In this document: one piece after another, positions 11,946 to 24,342 of the stretch
Layout of the letters: each line of letters opens with the position of its first letter
Position numbering within the stretch: position 1 is the first letter of the stretch
Source: Nilaparvata lugens
Lineage: Eukaryota > Arthropoda > Insecta > Hemiptera > Delphacidae
Length of the DNA: 64,000 nucleotides
NCBI RefSeq assembly: GCF_014356525.2
Contig: NC_052508.1
Location: forward strand, 42,387,858 to 42,451,857
Direction of reading: 5' to 3'
Program-made: the position numbers and the translations under genes
The notes under the pieces: generated by a model
What the model saw: only the letters and a program-made list of their open reading frames with translations
Told to the model about the DNA's origin: nothing
Database searches by the model: none

Positions 11946-13020
11946 TTCAACAAGAAGAAAATAACAATGAAGATATAATGAAATAAATGCTGGTTCCTCC
12001 CGAATTCTTGAGATATAAGATAATATCATTATGTAGGTCATTAGGACTTGAATACCGTAATCATCAGTGACTAAAGAGCTATGCTATATCTCAACGAAAT
12101 TTTTACTAATAGTTTGATAATTCACTCCCAGATGGAGTCAGGCACTGAAGTATTCCAATCTCCGACTAAACATCCCTCAATCGTGGCCTTCTTCCCATCG
12201 AGGTCAATTCGTTGTTTACTCGTTGGCACTAACTGAGTCCAAAGTACACTTCTCTTTGAAATACTGTATTAATTGTATGCCTGACGAAAAATGGCTGATC
12301 GCAATGTTTTTCGAAAGCTTACTAATTTAGAACTTTTCAACTGCAACCAGTGTTGCCAACCCCCAAACAACAATATCATATTACTATCCATTGAGTGAAT
12401 ATTTCAGTCTTAAACTCGTATTTTACATTGTTTATATAAATCTGTTCGTTCAATAAAGATTACAAATTTTTATGATTTTTATAAATTGCACATGTACATT
12501 TTAAATTAAATCGTTTTTACCGCCGGTCAAATAGGGCATTGTGATTGGTACATCCCAAAACTGCATCATGTATCATTGCACTGAATAAAGTTAAATCCCA
12601 TTTCCTTTAACTTTTTGTTTTGTTTTCATATTTTGTTCATGCTCGTTTGATATAATAAATATTTTTGTGTTTTCTTAATTGCTTTTTTGTTTACATCCAT
12701 TTGGCATGCTTGCTTACTAAACCCTCTGATCCTAGTCTAAGCGAATGCTATTTATACGCAACTAATTTGCCACAAGGTGTCTGGCTAATTCTCACAATAT
12801 ACGGCTCGACCGACTACTAAGGTCGCCGACTAGTTAACATCAAAGAACCTAACCTCAAATATTATATATATATATATTATATTATTAAATAAATTGCAAC
12901 AATACTTTTATTTTCATTTGGCTGTTCATAATCATAGCCTTGAGAGTCGTTATTATCTAATCTAGATTGTTGACACCGTATCTGGTGATAACAATTTCCA
13001 GCTTCTTGCTCTGAGACCTC
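11946..13020. other. Intergenic, nothing recognised
   Basis: AT-rich, with a TA run near 12865-12890. No coding or repeat structure that I can support. Confidence 0.5.
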
Positions 13021-13032
13021 TCAATTTCTTTT

Positions 13033-13256
13033 CAGTAAAAGATTTTGGGGAATACCCAAATTATATTCTTAACTTGGCAATTGCGTCAGGTTTTGCTTTG
13101 TCTGTTCTTTCGAAACAGGAATTATTGCATCACCTGGCCGATCTGGCTCAATATGAACTGTTACAGAAGATAGACGAGGAAATGGATTCGTTCAACCACA
13201 ACACTGGGAGACAAGTACACATTTACCAACTACCGCATTCAAAGTACACGCTCTAA
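13033..13256 (+). CDS. Possible 3' exon or gene relic, unidentified
   Basis: An open frame of about 73 codons follows a plausible splice acceptor (pyrimidine-rich stretch ending TTCTTTTCAG at about 13032) and ends in TAA. The peptide is compositionally ordinary, with ELLHHLADLAQYELLQ and a C-terminal HSKYTL, unlike the simple-sequence ORFs around it. I do not recognise the family. No upstream exon was identified. It may be a fragment of a decayed gene or a chance ORF. Confidence 0.25.
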
Positions 13257-13259
13257 AAC

Positions 13260-14030
13260 CTAGTTATCTTCCATTTGGCTGTCACAAACTATGTTACTTC
13301 CCATTTCGCAGCTAAGCAGAACATGACAGTAGCATTCTATTAGAAGCACTATGGTTGACAGCTTGGTTAAGATGGTCAAGTCTGCTGAATATGTCAAAGC
13401 ACTTTCACCTTATCTAGATCTGGCCTACAACCAGAACATCAATATTAACCAAACTTTTCAATCTCAGGACTAAATCTCCAGAGAGACGAGTAACGAATTT
13501 TACATGTTTCATACCACATTGATACACTTTTTATCCAACCCCCCGAATGAAAAAGAATAAGAATATGACAATTGATTATTTTTCATGCTCATGACAAAAT
13601 TCATTCAAAAAACAAAATAATGACCATAGAGTACCCAATAACAGTGAGAGTCGAGGGTCATAAGTATTGCTCTGGTTCATTTTTCCAGTCATCATTATCG
13701 TGGTGGACACACGACGGCACTAATTTCAGCTTGATAAGCAGGTTCTATCGATATTTTATATTCTCAGAAATGTTGAAATTGGAATATAAATCATACTGAT
13801 TATCGTTGCATGAGAGTTAAAGGAATTAAAGGAACTTATTAGACTTAACTTATTGACCTATTATTTCCTTTATGGGTTTGATTGTGGTAACAACTATTGT
13901 TGAAACCCAACATTTCCCAAGAATTATTATTGAATAACAACAATTTATTGAAGGAGCCATCTATTATTGAATTTTCAAAGCTGAAAAATTGAACAAAACT
14001 ATTGTTTTAATCACAGAATAAGGCTAGCTT
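13260..14030. other. Intergenic, nothing firm
   Basis: A 41-codon ATG ORF near 13350-13470 (starting MVDSLVKMVK) has ordinary amino-acid composition, but I cannot identify it. Confidence 0.4.
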
Positions 14031-14032
14031 CA

Positions 14033-16962
14033 CACGCATTCGGTTTCGATCGGTTCAGTTCGTTTTCGGTTCGTTACCGAAAACGAATAAGGCTTTCATA
14101 CATGTCAGGTTCCAATTCGTACGCTTCTAATTAAGTATTTTGTTCTCAAACACAGCCGTGTTTGGATTTTCACAGTTTCATGCTGGTATATTTAAATATA
14201 ACAGCTGGTGTTAAATTGTAAGATGTTATTTCTTGAACAACAAAATTTTCAAGTTAATAAAAAATTGTGAATTATTCGAATATGGTCCAGGCAATGAATG
14301 CTCAAAAACGGGTATAGAGGGAAAAGTTGGGAAGACAATTTTTACTTTCCTTGCCCTATTACCATAGGTAAGGAGAGTATTGCTTTCCGAAAAAAATTAA
14401 GGTACCCCAATTTCTATATTTCTATACGTTCCAAGGACCCCTGAGTCCAAAAAAGTGGTTTTTGGGTATTGGTCTGTATGTGTGTGTGTGTGTGTGTGTA
14501 TGAGTGTATGTGCGTCTGTGTACACGATATCTCATCTCCCAATTAACGTAATGACTTGAAATTTGGAACCTAAGGTCCTTTCCCTATAAGGATCCGACAC
14601 GAACAATTCCGATCAAATGCAATTCAAGATGGCGGCTAAAATGGCGAAAATGTTGCCAAAAACAGGGTTTTTCGCGATTTTCTTGAAAACGGCTTCAACG
14701 ATTTTGATCACATTTATACTTAAAATAGTCATTGTTAAGCTCTATCAACAGCCACAAGTCCCATATCTGTGAAAATTTCAGGAGTTTCGCTTCATCTATG
14801 CAAAGTTTGATTTTAGATTCCCATTTATCAGGCTTCAGACACAATTGAAAGAAAAAAATTCAAGTGGAAAACATTGAGCATGAAAATCTTTACAATCAAT
14901 GTTCAATAACATTTTCACCTAAAATTGAAAATAAGCTCGAAGTTCGGGAAAATAAGATTATTCAATTTGAAAATTGTTGTCAAGTGTTGATTCTATTAAA
15001 TCATTCACTATGAAGAGATAGCAGACTTCATGTGTCTGCAGAGCTATTGTCCTGTCACCAGCTGGCTTAGATCTTTGAATAGTAGACTCGAGATGTGCGT
15101 GAACACTAGCGTCAGTTGATCAATTTTTATAACGGCAAGAAAAGTTGTGTGAGTGCGCCACACCAGATTTTTGACCCCGCAGTTCTGTTTAGGGTAGTAA
15201 GGAGGTAAACATATAAAGATTCCCCACCCATACCCCGGTGCTAAGTTGTGGCGGTGGTTTAAAGGTACCATTTTTTGGTTTCTTGCATAAAACTCGAAAC
15301 TATGTATCCTAAGGACGTGACGTTCATATAACAAATTAAAGCCTTAATAATTTCCTACAATATTCATTTCACAACTTTTTTTTATATCTCCTCTAGTTTT
15401 CGAGATATCCGCTCTTGAAGGTGTGACATTTTGAAAAAAAAAACACATTTGCCAACAATGTTTTTCTACTTTTGCTCTTATAACTTTTCAAAAATCGATG
15501 GGAAGAATCCATATTAATTATGAGCTCATAGAGCATTGAATTCTCTTCGATTTTATGTATTATTTCACACTTTTACGAATTTCCCTACACTTTTGCAGCA
15601 GCTTCAGTGTTGAGTGTGAAATCTCCATTCTTGCAACAATAGACCAATTGACAAAGGAATTTGAAGGGAATGCTTTGAAAAAAATGTTTGACTTCCCAGC
15701 TTTGTTGAGACTAGTTGGGAGAAGAACATATCAAAATTCCCCATCCCTAGCTCATGTGCTAAGGGGATGAGGGTGGTTTAAAAGTTGCATTTTTCAGCGT
15801 TTTGCATCCACGCTCATATCTTGAGAACAACGCATCCCACCGACATAACTAACGAATCAAAAATAAAGCTTGATAAATTCTGTACACTTTCTGTACAAAT
15901 AAATTTTGTGATATTCCTAACAGTTCCCGGAATATTCGCTCTTGAAGGTGTGTAATTGTTGAAATACAGGTTTTTATCCAATGTTTTGCTCTTTCAGGGC
16001 TTATAACTCTCCAACAATGCATCATAAAAACTAATGCTTACCGTAAGTTTGTAGAGCATTGTATTCTCTTCGAAATTATGATTATATAACTTCACTATTC
16101 AAAGTTTTCCTTTGATTGTTACAGGAGCTTCAATTTCGGGGGTGAAATTTTCATTGCTGCAATTATTGATCGTTTGACAATGACATTTGAATGGGTTGTC
16201 TGTGACACAATTTTTGACTTTCAAGCTTGATTTGGACTAGTTAGTAGGTGAACATAGCAAAAGTGCGCATCTTTATCCCATCTGTTGAAGGTGTGGAACC
16301 GCTGAGTTGACACTTGTTGCAGCAATGAAAATTTCACCCCCTACATTGAAGCTGCTATAACAATGGAAGGAAAACTTTGAATAGTAAAGTAATTCATCAT
16401 TTCAAAGAGAATTTAATGCTCTACAAACCTACGATAAGCATCCGTTTTTATGATGCATCGTTGGAGAGTTACAAGCCCTGAAAGAGCAAAACATTGGATA
16501 AAAACCTGTATTCCAACAATAATTACTCACCCTCAAGAGGGTTAACTTTCTTATGTTGAAAACTTTGTTTTAAACTCTGGTGTAAACGCATTTTAATTTA
16601 TTCATTTACAGTGGATCAGATGAAGATCATTATTTCAATGATCACACACATGTTTCAATTCAAATTTGAAGACAATTTTCCGCTTTTTATTCCGGCTGTT
16701 ATATCATAATTATGAATAGTCTCGTTAAATGAAATCATATGGAAGTCAATTATATTGATAACAAGATCTTGTTAATAAGAATTTTCTGTTATAAACATGA
16801 GTTATAAACCTGATGGAATTTATTAGAGTCAAGTGGGCGTTCGGTTCTATGCGGTTTCTATTTGGTACCGAATTCAAACTGAATTACCGTTTCACACTTA
16901 TCGGAATTTGCCGAAAACAAACCGAAAACGAAACAAACCGAATGAGTGTGAAACTAGCCCAA
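14033..16962. mobile_element. TIR element of about 2.9 kb, non-autonomous
   Basis: Left end GGCTAGCTTCACACGCATTC, then GGTTTCG and repeated CGGTTCGTT/CCGAAAACGAA. Right end is the inverse: CCGAAAACGAAACAAACCGAATGAGTGTGAAACTAGCC (split here as CCGAAAACGAAACAAACC and GAATGAGTGTGAAACTAGCC). TIRs run about 100 bp with GGTTCGG/CCGAACC-type subrepeats. The interior is repetitive: a TG-rich segment near 14480-14530, then two diverged direct copies (about 15400-15760 and 15930-16200) and an inverted copy. No transposase ORF, so presumably mobilised in trans. Confidence 0.65.
15940..16545. repeat. Internal inverted repeat, arms about 225 bp
   Basis: 15940-16170 is matched inverted by 16318-16545. Shared blocks include GAAAATTTCACCCCC, AACTTTGAATAGT, AGAGCATT/AATGCTCT and TTGCTCTTTCAGGGCTTAT. 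It lies inside the 14.0-17.0 kb TIR element; a third, direct copy starts near 15400. Confidence 0.75.
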
Positions 16963-17289
16963 GGAGTCTGAATAAATCAGGGTAGGGTTTAAAATATCTT
17001 CTTCATATTGTGCTTAATGTTGAAACTCAAACCAAAAAATTTCACTAAAAAGCCAGAAAGTTTCCCAGAAAAATAGAGAAAGATCGATTTATTGATTGTA
17101 TTAAGGTATCGAGTAAGGTAGTTACACAAAATCCTGTTAAATTAATATCATTATTAAATTCACGAGAAGCGATCAGAGATGGCTTTTTTCAATGGAAGGC
17201 TTCTCTGGTTTGTTTACTTGGCAATTATTCACGGTTTACATTCAACAGGCTTTTGTACAACTAGGCCTTACTCTAGGCGATATGCACCA

Positions 17290-17490
17290 CCTACGTTCAA
17301 CGCTGAGCCACGTTTACTTGTATATGTCCACGTTACTTGTTGCATTTATCACAATGAGTTTCATGCGAGGTTTAAACAAACAGCCTACATCTCTTGGTTC
17401 AAACCAATTATCTGCAAAAAACACGTATAAAACACATCATGATAACTGCAGCCATACCTACAAGTAAACGTGGTTCAGCGTTGAACGTGA
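17290..17490. repeat. Short inverted repeat
   Basis: TTCAACGCTGAGCCACGTTTACTTGTA at about 17298 is matched inverted at about 17459 (TACAAGTAAACGTGG and TTCAGCGTTGAACG), with one mismatch. The two overlapping ORFs here are probably not genes. Confidence 0.65.
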
Positions 17491-17499
17491 TGTCAGCAT

Positions 17500-19520
17500 A
17501 TTATGGCCCTAATGCCATAAGAGAGCTAATATTAATTTATTAATTTTATTGGACTCATCAGATTCAGCATATTTATATTATTCCTGGTATTTAGTGAGGT
17601 AAATGATGTATGTCTAACTGGATCTAATGATAGAACTAGAGTCAACAATTCTACCCAAAACGTATTCTAGGTACATTGGAGTGAACTATAAGCATGTTGA
17701 TACAACCCAGGCTCTTCTCTACGTGATCTCCCAAAAATGTTCAAACCAGAGTTTAATCAAATTAGAAAAATATGGACACTGTTCAGCCAGGGGGTTTTCC
17801 TGTATTGTTTTCAAAGAAAATGTTGTTGTGCATTGCCATTCATTTGTCAATTAAACTCTCAATAGCAATCAATCATTGGAGTTCCATATCTGAGCAATGT
17901 CAGTAGATTCATTTTTCGAACCTTCAAATCAATTACTGTATTGTTAGTTCTTTGTAGTTATAGCTTTTTTCCTGATTTCATGAAACCAATACTTTATCTC
18001 ATGTGTGAGGTTCATTTAACGTTATTCAAAGTGTAATTATGATGTATGAGCCAGGCTCAATTTAGTTGAGCTAAAAATAGATATGAAGGGAAGCTGGTAG
18101 ATCCTCAAGGAAAGTGGAAAATTTTAATAAAGTTTGAAAAATATAGTCAATACCTATGAGTATCTTTTCCTATAGTTGTGAGTTGCGCAAATGGAAACGA
18201 CCACAGGGTAAAATCAGTCTTTGCCTAGTTCGAGCTTTACAAAAGGCTCTGGTAGAAGAGATCTCTAATCAAATTTCGATTGTAAACAATGTTATGTTTC
18301 TTTGGTTGACAGTGAAAATTTAGAATAAATTTGGAATCATGTTACAAAATAAAGACTACTTGACTTACTATCTGGTGTGGAAAGGAGACTCATAAAGAAC
18401 AACATATTTGTAGAGAGAGAGATATGACTTTAATGGACCTGATTTTGTGAACATCACAAAATATATTTCAACTGACTGGAAATATTTTGACTAGAGATAA
18501 TAAAGCCTTAAGGAAACAGGTGAGCCAAGATTGATACAGAGATCTTCAAAATAATAAATTATTTCAGCAAACAAGAAAGTTAACAAAATCTAAGGTTGAG
18601 AAGTTACTCAAACGGGGACTATTAGGACTCTAGTAAAATTCGAACTAAAACAAAACAAGTTTACAAGACCAATCTGTTCTTCACATTACAGAAAATTAAC
18701 CTATTAAATCTAATTTATAGTCCCTAAGCGCCTCTAATTATTCTTACCCCAAAGACTTAGATTGTGTCAGGGGCAATTAAACATTTTCAGAAATGCTAAT
18801 CACACCAAACACTGTCTGTATTGGCGAACACTTCCCCTTTTTGAAACAGTTCATAATCCACTTCGTTTTCCCTGTTTACACCTTTTCACGATGAATTATT
18901 TTTCTCATACCTTGTTCCGTTGATCGTACTGGGAATTGTATTGATTTGATACTGACAGTATGTTGCTGTCCCTGACACGTCCTGCGAGATCATAGTACAG
19001 AGCCCGTTGTTAGAATCTACTGCGGCCGTCCTTATAATGATTAGAGGATTCCTGGTCGATTGCGAAGGCGGTGGGTCGTCAACTCGTAAAACTCGTAAAC
19101 CGCTCTAAGCGGAAATTGTTCAAGAATAAAATCATTTTCGTATCTCTCTCTTCCCTAGTTTACATGAAATTTAATAAAGAATAATATAAGAACAAATAAT
19201 ACTGCAGAATATGTACAATTTGGTCACAACCAATGATCGACTACATATTTTGACTAGAAACCAAAACTAGAATAAATTGCAACAAAGAATCGGGCAGAGA
19301 TACGCAGATGTTCCCTGGCTCCAAAGTTTTTCCAAGTGACGGGCAACGCCTTAGCAAAATTTTGTACACACAGCGATAAAAAGAACATGTGCAATTTTCC
19401 TCAATTTCTATAGTTCTCACCATCAATATAATATTAGGAAGTATGTTCATCAGCATCGAGTGACTTTTTGCACGCGCCGTGATGTAGCTGTAATGAATAG
19501 TATTATTGTTTATGATTAAT
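17500..19520. other. Intergenic, nothing recognised
   Basis: No coding region or clear repeat. Short ORFs at 17627 and 19241 lack support. The GC-richer stretch 18960-19110 might be a remnant of an older element. Confidence 0.5.
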
Positions 19521-19526
19521 ATTAGT

Positions 19527-20033
19527 TATTTTATTATTATTATTATTATTATATTATTATTATTATTATATTATTATTATTATTATTATTATTATATTAT
19601 TATTATTATTATTATTATATTATTATTATTATTATTATTATATTATTATTATTATTATTATTATATTATTATTATTATATTATTATTATTATTATATTAT
19701 TATTATTATATTATTATTATTATTATTATATTATTATTATTATTATTATTATTATATTATTATTATTATATTATTATTATTATTATATTATTATTATTAT
19801 TATATTATTATTATTATATTATTATTATTATATTATTATTATTATATTATTATTATTATATTATTATTATTATATTATTATTATTATATTATTATTATTA
19901 TTATATTATTATTATTATTATTATTATTATATTATTATTATTATATTATTATTATTATATTATTATTATTATATTATTATTATTATTATATTATTATTAT
20001 TATATTATTATTATTATTATATTATTATTATTA

Positions 20034-20074
<41 letters not shown>

Positions 20075-20545
20075 TATTATTATTATATTATTATTATTAT
20101 ATTATTATTATTATATTATTATTATTATATTATTATTATTATATTATTATTATTATTATATTATTATTATTATATTATTATTATTATTATATTATTATTA
20201 TTATTATATTATTATTATTATTATATTATTATTATTATATTATTATTATTATATTATTATTATTATATTATTATTATTATATTATTATTATTATATTATT
20301 ATTATTATTATTATATTATTATTATTATATTATTATTATTATATTATTATTATTATATTATTATTATTATATTATTATTATTATATTATTATTATTATAT
20401 TATTATTATTATTATATTATTATTATTATATTATTATTATTATTATATTATTATTATTATTATTATATTATTATTATTATTATTATATTATTATTATTAT
20501 ATTATTATTATTATTATTATATTATTATTATTATTATTATTATTA
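19527..20545. repeat. ATT array of about 1.02 kb with 14-bp higher-order unit
   Basis: Almost pure ATT trinucleotides, interrupted regularly so that most of the array is made of (ATT)4AT 14-mers and 17- to 20-bp variants. Because neither ATT, TTA nor TAT is a stop, it gives a meaningless 350-codon Tyr/Ile/Leu frame. The array abuts the 5' end of LINE B1 directly. Confidence 0.95.
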
Positions 20546-20548
20546 TAC

Positions 20549-21082
20549 ATCGAAGTGATTCAAGGGGATTCGGCAGCGCTAAGAAAAGAGTTGGAAGACT
20601 TGAAAATAACAGTGGAGTGTGAGCGGCAGTATGCAAGATCGAGGAACATCATCATTTCAGGTATACCCTTCAAAAAAAATGAAGATCTAGCTCAGAGCAT
20701 CACTACTTTACTGGGAAAAATGGAAATAGATATAAGAACGCAAGATATCTCAACTCACCGATTGCCATCAAAAAATGAAAACCATAGTCCTGCTATTCTG
20801 CAACTAAACTCGAGAGCGATCAGGGATAGAATCATCAAAGCAGCAAGGAAACGTAAGCCGGATACTGGATTAATTAACCCCGATCTTCCCAAGAAGGCAA
20901 TATACTTCAATGATCACCTGACGCCCTATTTCAACACACTGATGATGAAGGTAAAGGAGATTAGTAAAAAGAAAAATTATAAATATGTTTGGATGAACGG
21001 TGACAGAATCATGGTCAGAAAGGATGAACTTTCCAAAGGTATTAGGATTATAAAGCTAGAAGATTTAGATAAAATGATTTAA
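20549..21082 (+). pseudogene. LINE-B1 ORF1, 5'-truncated (FP/coiled-coil type)
   Basis: About 177 codons remain. The beginning is a coiled-coil remnant (LRKELEDLK), followed by the R-x-x-N-x-x-I-x-G-I-P block. The C-terminal domain resembles the baculovirus FP-like domain of insect LINE ORF1 proteins: THRLP, then SRAIRDRIIKAARKRK, a YFNDHLTPYF block and YKYVWMNGDRIMVRKDE. Such proteins bind element RNA and assist target-primed reverse transcription. The frame is open upstream into the ATT array with no initiator ATG, so the N-terminal part is lost. No internal stops. Confidence 0.8.
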
Positions 21083-21432
21083 ATAACACTTAATGATCAT
21101 TGGCCAAATAAATTATCTATTTTTTACAGTCAAAATTATCAAGTAATCTAATAAGATTATTTTCACTAATATCTAGAAACAAAGAAATTTCTATACATTA
21201 TTCTTAGTATTATTATCGTTCTGTGATTGTAGGATACTGTTATTATTATTTTTTTACAGCCTACATAAATATTAATTGCATATTATCATTAATAAATAGT
21301 CTATTGTTCTTATTTCAATTTAAAAACAGTAGAAATTGGTAAAATAGAAAAAATATAATATTGTAAGTAGATTCGGTAGATAAGATTATTCAATTAAATA
21401 ACGATGATTTAAATAATGATGAGGATTTCAGA

Positions 21433-24342
21433 GTGTTTCAAAATTTAAGTCAATCTAGAGATTTTTTAAAAAAAAGAGAATCAATTAATGAAGTGAATAT
21501 TGTTAGCATTAACATTAGATCATTGAGGAAGAATTGGGGTTTTTTGAGAGCAGAAAGTAATGATATAATTAATGAGATAGATGTTTTAGTTCTTAGCGAA
21601 ATTAATATTAAAAATGAAGAAATCAATTTGTATGGAATTCCAGGATTTGTGAATTTAATGAAATGTAGGTCGGATGGAAGAGGGGGTGGTGGAATAGGAA
21701 TTTTCTATAAACAATGGTATGAAGTAGAACAATATAATATAGAATTTGAATCGGCTGAACTGGTTGCTATGAAACTCTGTGGTAGAAGTAAGACTGTAAT
21801 ACTAATAGCAATATACAGACCTCCTAATCTAAATGTGAATCTTTTCAATGAGGAACTAGACAGTTTTTTATCATCTGAAATAATAAAAAATGAAAAAAAC
21901 ATCGTCATAGTGGGAGATATCAACATATGTTACCTAACAAACATGTACGGGGCAAACAATTATATAAATGTGTTATACTCTCATGGCCTATATAACAGTA
22001 TCCAAAAACCAACAAGAGAAGAAATCTATAATAATACATTGGTATCAACTTGTCTGGATCACGTTAATTTAAAGGTAGACGAAAGTAGCTCCTATATTTC
22101 CTTTTTAATTGAAAGCAAGGTTGCAGATCACTATTGGACAGGAGTTAAATTACTGAAAAACCACACAGATGAAGATCAATGTTCTATAGAAGATGAACAT
22201 AAAGCTATTATATTAACAAGGAAGGTTAATGAATTGATTCGAGCTGAAAATTGGTGGCCAATATTAGATTTAAGAGAACCATCAGAGATTTATAACGAGC
22301 TAGTTAGGAGGTTCCATAGCATTTATGATAGGAGTATAATAAAGGTCAAGTTAAGAGCAAATAATATACATAATCCCTGGTTCAATGATAGTATAAAGCG
22401 AATGATAGAAAGAAAAAATGAGGTTTGGAAAATGGTTAAGAGAGACAAATATAATATAGATCTGAGAAATCAATTTAAAATTATTAGAAACAAGTTGACT
22501 GACTTGATTAGAAAGGAAAAAATGAATTATTATTTTAGAGTGTTTAACAATAACTTTAATAACACGAAGAAAACTTGGGAAATCATAAATCAATTTGTTA
22601 ACAAGAAGAAAAGACCAGCTCTAAAACAATCAATTAAGGCTAATTTTAATTTAAATGAAAATAATCAAATAATGAACTTAACAGAGAGTTTTAAAAGGAG
22701 CTTTAAAGAAAAAATAGAAGAAATTACAACAGAGATGAATGGACAACATTTTGATTTGACCTTGAACTTAACAGAAGGGAACTACACAATAGGTAATAAG
22801 ATGAGTATGTATTTTCAAAAAATGAAAGAACAACACCTCTATAGTATTATTGGTAAACTTAACAACAGATCATCTGCTGGTCCTGATAAGATCAGATCAC
22901 TAGATATAGTAAATAATATTTTCTATCTAAAGCTGGTACTTATGCATCTATTTAATCGAATAATTGAAACAGGGAAGATACCTCAAAGCTTAAAAGTAAC
23001 GTATCTCAGACCTATCTACAAAAACGGGGTAAAGAAAAGTGTGGATTCTTATAGGCCAATAGGATCGATTTCAGTAGTCATGAAAATCCTGGAACACTTT
23101 ATTAGTATGCAATTGAATCAATACTTGACTAGACATAATATAATAAATGAGGCACAATACGGTTTTGTTTCAAAAAAATCAACAATAGATTTGTTAGAGA
23201 AAATGACAGACGATATCTTTGAGGCCTTAGATGATAATAAATTTGTCATAACAGTAGCAACAGACCTAACAAAAGCGTATGATCTAGTGAATTATGAAAT
23301 AATGCTGCAAAAAATAAAAAAAATAGGCATTGGTGGGAATTTGCTGAAGGTGTTTGAAAATTACTTTGTAGAAAGAAAAATTCATGTAAACATAGGTGAA
23401 TATGTTAGTACAGATTATAATCAAATATGTGGATTGATTCAGGGCAGCATTTTATCTCCAGTTTTATTCAATTTGTATGTGAACGATTTAGCAAGTCTCA
23501 AATTCAGAAGCAAACTACTGCAGTATGCAGATGATAATATTCTATATATGGTACACACTGATCTGAATATAGGTATGAGATACATGCAGGAAGACTTGAA
23601 CTTAGCGAATAAGTATTTTTTCAATAATGCTATCAAGATAAATTCAAAAAAAACTAAAGTTATTATATTTAGAAATCATAGAATCAATATCAATATACAC
23701 AACCATAGGTTAATATGCCATAAGGTAAATTGTCTTAGAGATAGGTTGAGAAATGATTGTACATGTCAACAATTAGAGTTCAATGAAAGTATTAAACATT
23801 TGGGAGTGTTTTTTGATGCAGACATGCGATTTGGTTCACATAATGATAGCATTTTGAAAATTATGAAGGCTGCTCTGTATAAGTGCTCTAGAATTAGCAG
23901 GTGCTTTCCAATTAGTACTAAAAGAATAGTCTATTTTTCCATGATACAAGGTGTAATATTTTATGGAATAACATTGCATAGTTTGGCACCAAGTTATTTG
24001 AAGCAGCCTGTCTATGATGTAGTTAGGAGAATAACGCAAACTTTGTTCAATGGAATTGAGATTCACTTGTTGGGTATCATGTCAATGGAAGCTCTTGCTA
24101 AATATACTGACCTGTCCAGAAATTATTTTAAAAATGAATTCAGGGAAGTTAATGAGATAGGTTATGGTTTAAGAAATAGGGCATTTAGACCGCAAAGATA
24201 TAATAATAACTATGGTAAGAGATTATCAAAATTTAGAATTCCTTACCTGCTGAATTGTCTGCCACCTGAGTTGAGAAATTTGCAAGGAAAAAGCGAATTG
24301 AGAACAAAATTGAAAGATTTCTTTATAAGAATAGCTGAATAG
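21433..24342 (+). CDS. LINE-B1 ORF2: endonuclease/reverse transcriptase
   Basis: Open frame of 969 codons. Endonuclease, residues about 20-240: SINIRSLRKN at the start, IYRPPN near 135, VGDIN near 165, and a C-terminal ADHYW in place of SDH. Reverse transcriptase, about 485-760: RPIYKNG, SYRPIGSIS, AQYGF, DLTKAYD, GLIQGSILSP (usually GVPQGS-LGP) and YADD at residue 698. A zinc-ligand-like H-x3-C-x13-C-x-C follows near 757-778, then KHLGVFFD. Length is normal for the family. The frame is open upstream to 21367 but has no ATG before the endonuclease, so the start is lost or translation is by reinitiation. No stops or shifts otherwise. Confidence 0.85.
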   Translation: MFQNLSQSRDFLKKRESINEVNIVSINIRSLRKNWGFLRAESNDIINEIDVLVLSEINIKNEEINLYGIPGFVNLMKCRSDGRGGGGIGIFYKQWYEVEQYNIEFESAELVAMKLCGRSKTVILIAIYRPPNLNVNLFNEELDSFLSSEIIKNEKNIVIVGDINICYLTNMYGANNYINVLYSHGLYNSIQKPTREEIYNNTLVSTCLDHVNLKVDESSSYISFLIESKVADHYWTGVKLLKNHTDEDQCSIEDEHKAIILTRKVNELIRAENWWPILDLREPSEIYNELVRRFHSIYDRSIIKVKLRANNIHNPWFNDSIKRMIERKNEVWKMVKRDKYNIDLRNQFKIIRNKLTDLIRKEKMNYYFRVFNNNFNNTKKTWEIINQFVNKKKRPALKQSIKANFNLNENNQIMNLTESFKRSFKEKIEEITTEMNGQHFDLTLNLTEGNYTIGNKMSMYFQKMKEQHLYSIIGKLNNRSSAGPDKIRSLDIVNNIFYLKLVLMHLFNRIIETGKIPQSLKVTYLRPIYKNGVKKSVDSYRPIGSISVVMKILEHFISMQLNQYLTRHNIINEAQYGFVSKKSTIDLLEKMTDDIFEALDDNKFVITVATDLTKAYDLVNYEIMLQKIKKIGIGGNLLKVFENYFVERKIHVNIGEYVSTDYNQICGLIQGSILSPVLFNLYVNDLASLKFRSKLLQYADDNILYMVHTDLNIGMRYMQEDLNLANKYFFNNAIKINSKKTKVIIFRNHRININIHNHRLICHKVNCLRDRLRNDCTCQQLEFNESIKHLGVFFDADMRFGSHNDSILKIMKAALYKCSRISRCFPISTKRIVYFSMIQGVIFYGITLHSLAPSYLKQPVYDVVRRITQTLFNGIEIHLLGIMSMEALAKYTDLSRNYFKNEFREVNEIGYGLRNRAFRPQRYNNNYGKRLSKFRIPYLLNCLPPELRNLQGKSELRTKLKDFFIRIAE

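Noticed and set aside
17179..17467. Two overlapping ORFs of 83 and 91 codons
   Set aside because: Lie on a short inverted repeat; no recognisable domain and two conflicting frames.
18780..19110. Possible solo LTR
   Set aside because: No TG...CA ends with target duplication and no matching second copy in the window.
19506..20558. 350-codon ORF made only of Tyr, Ile and Leu
   Set aside because: Produced by the ATT array, which has no stop in any plus-strand frame.
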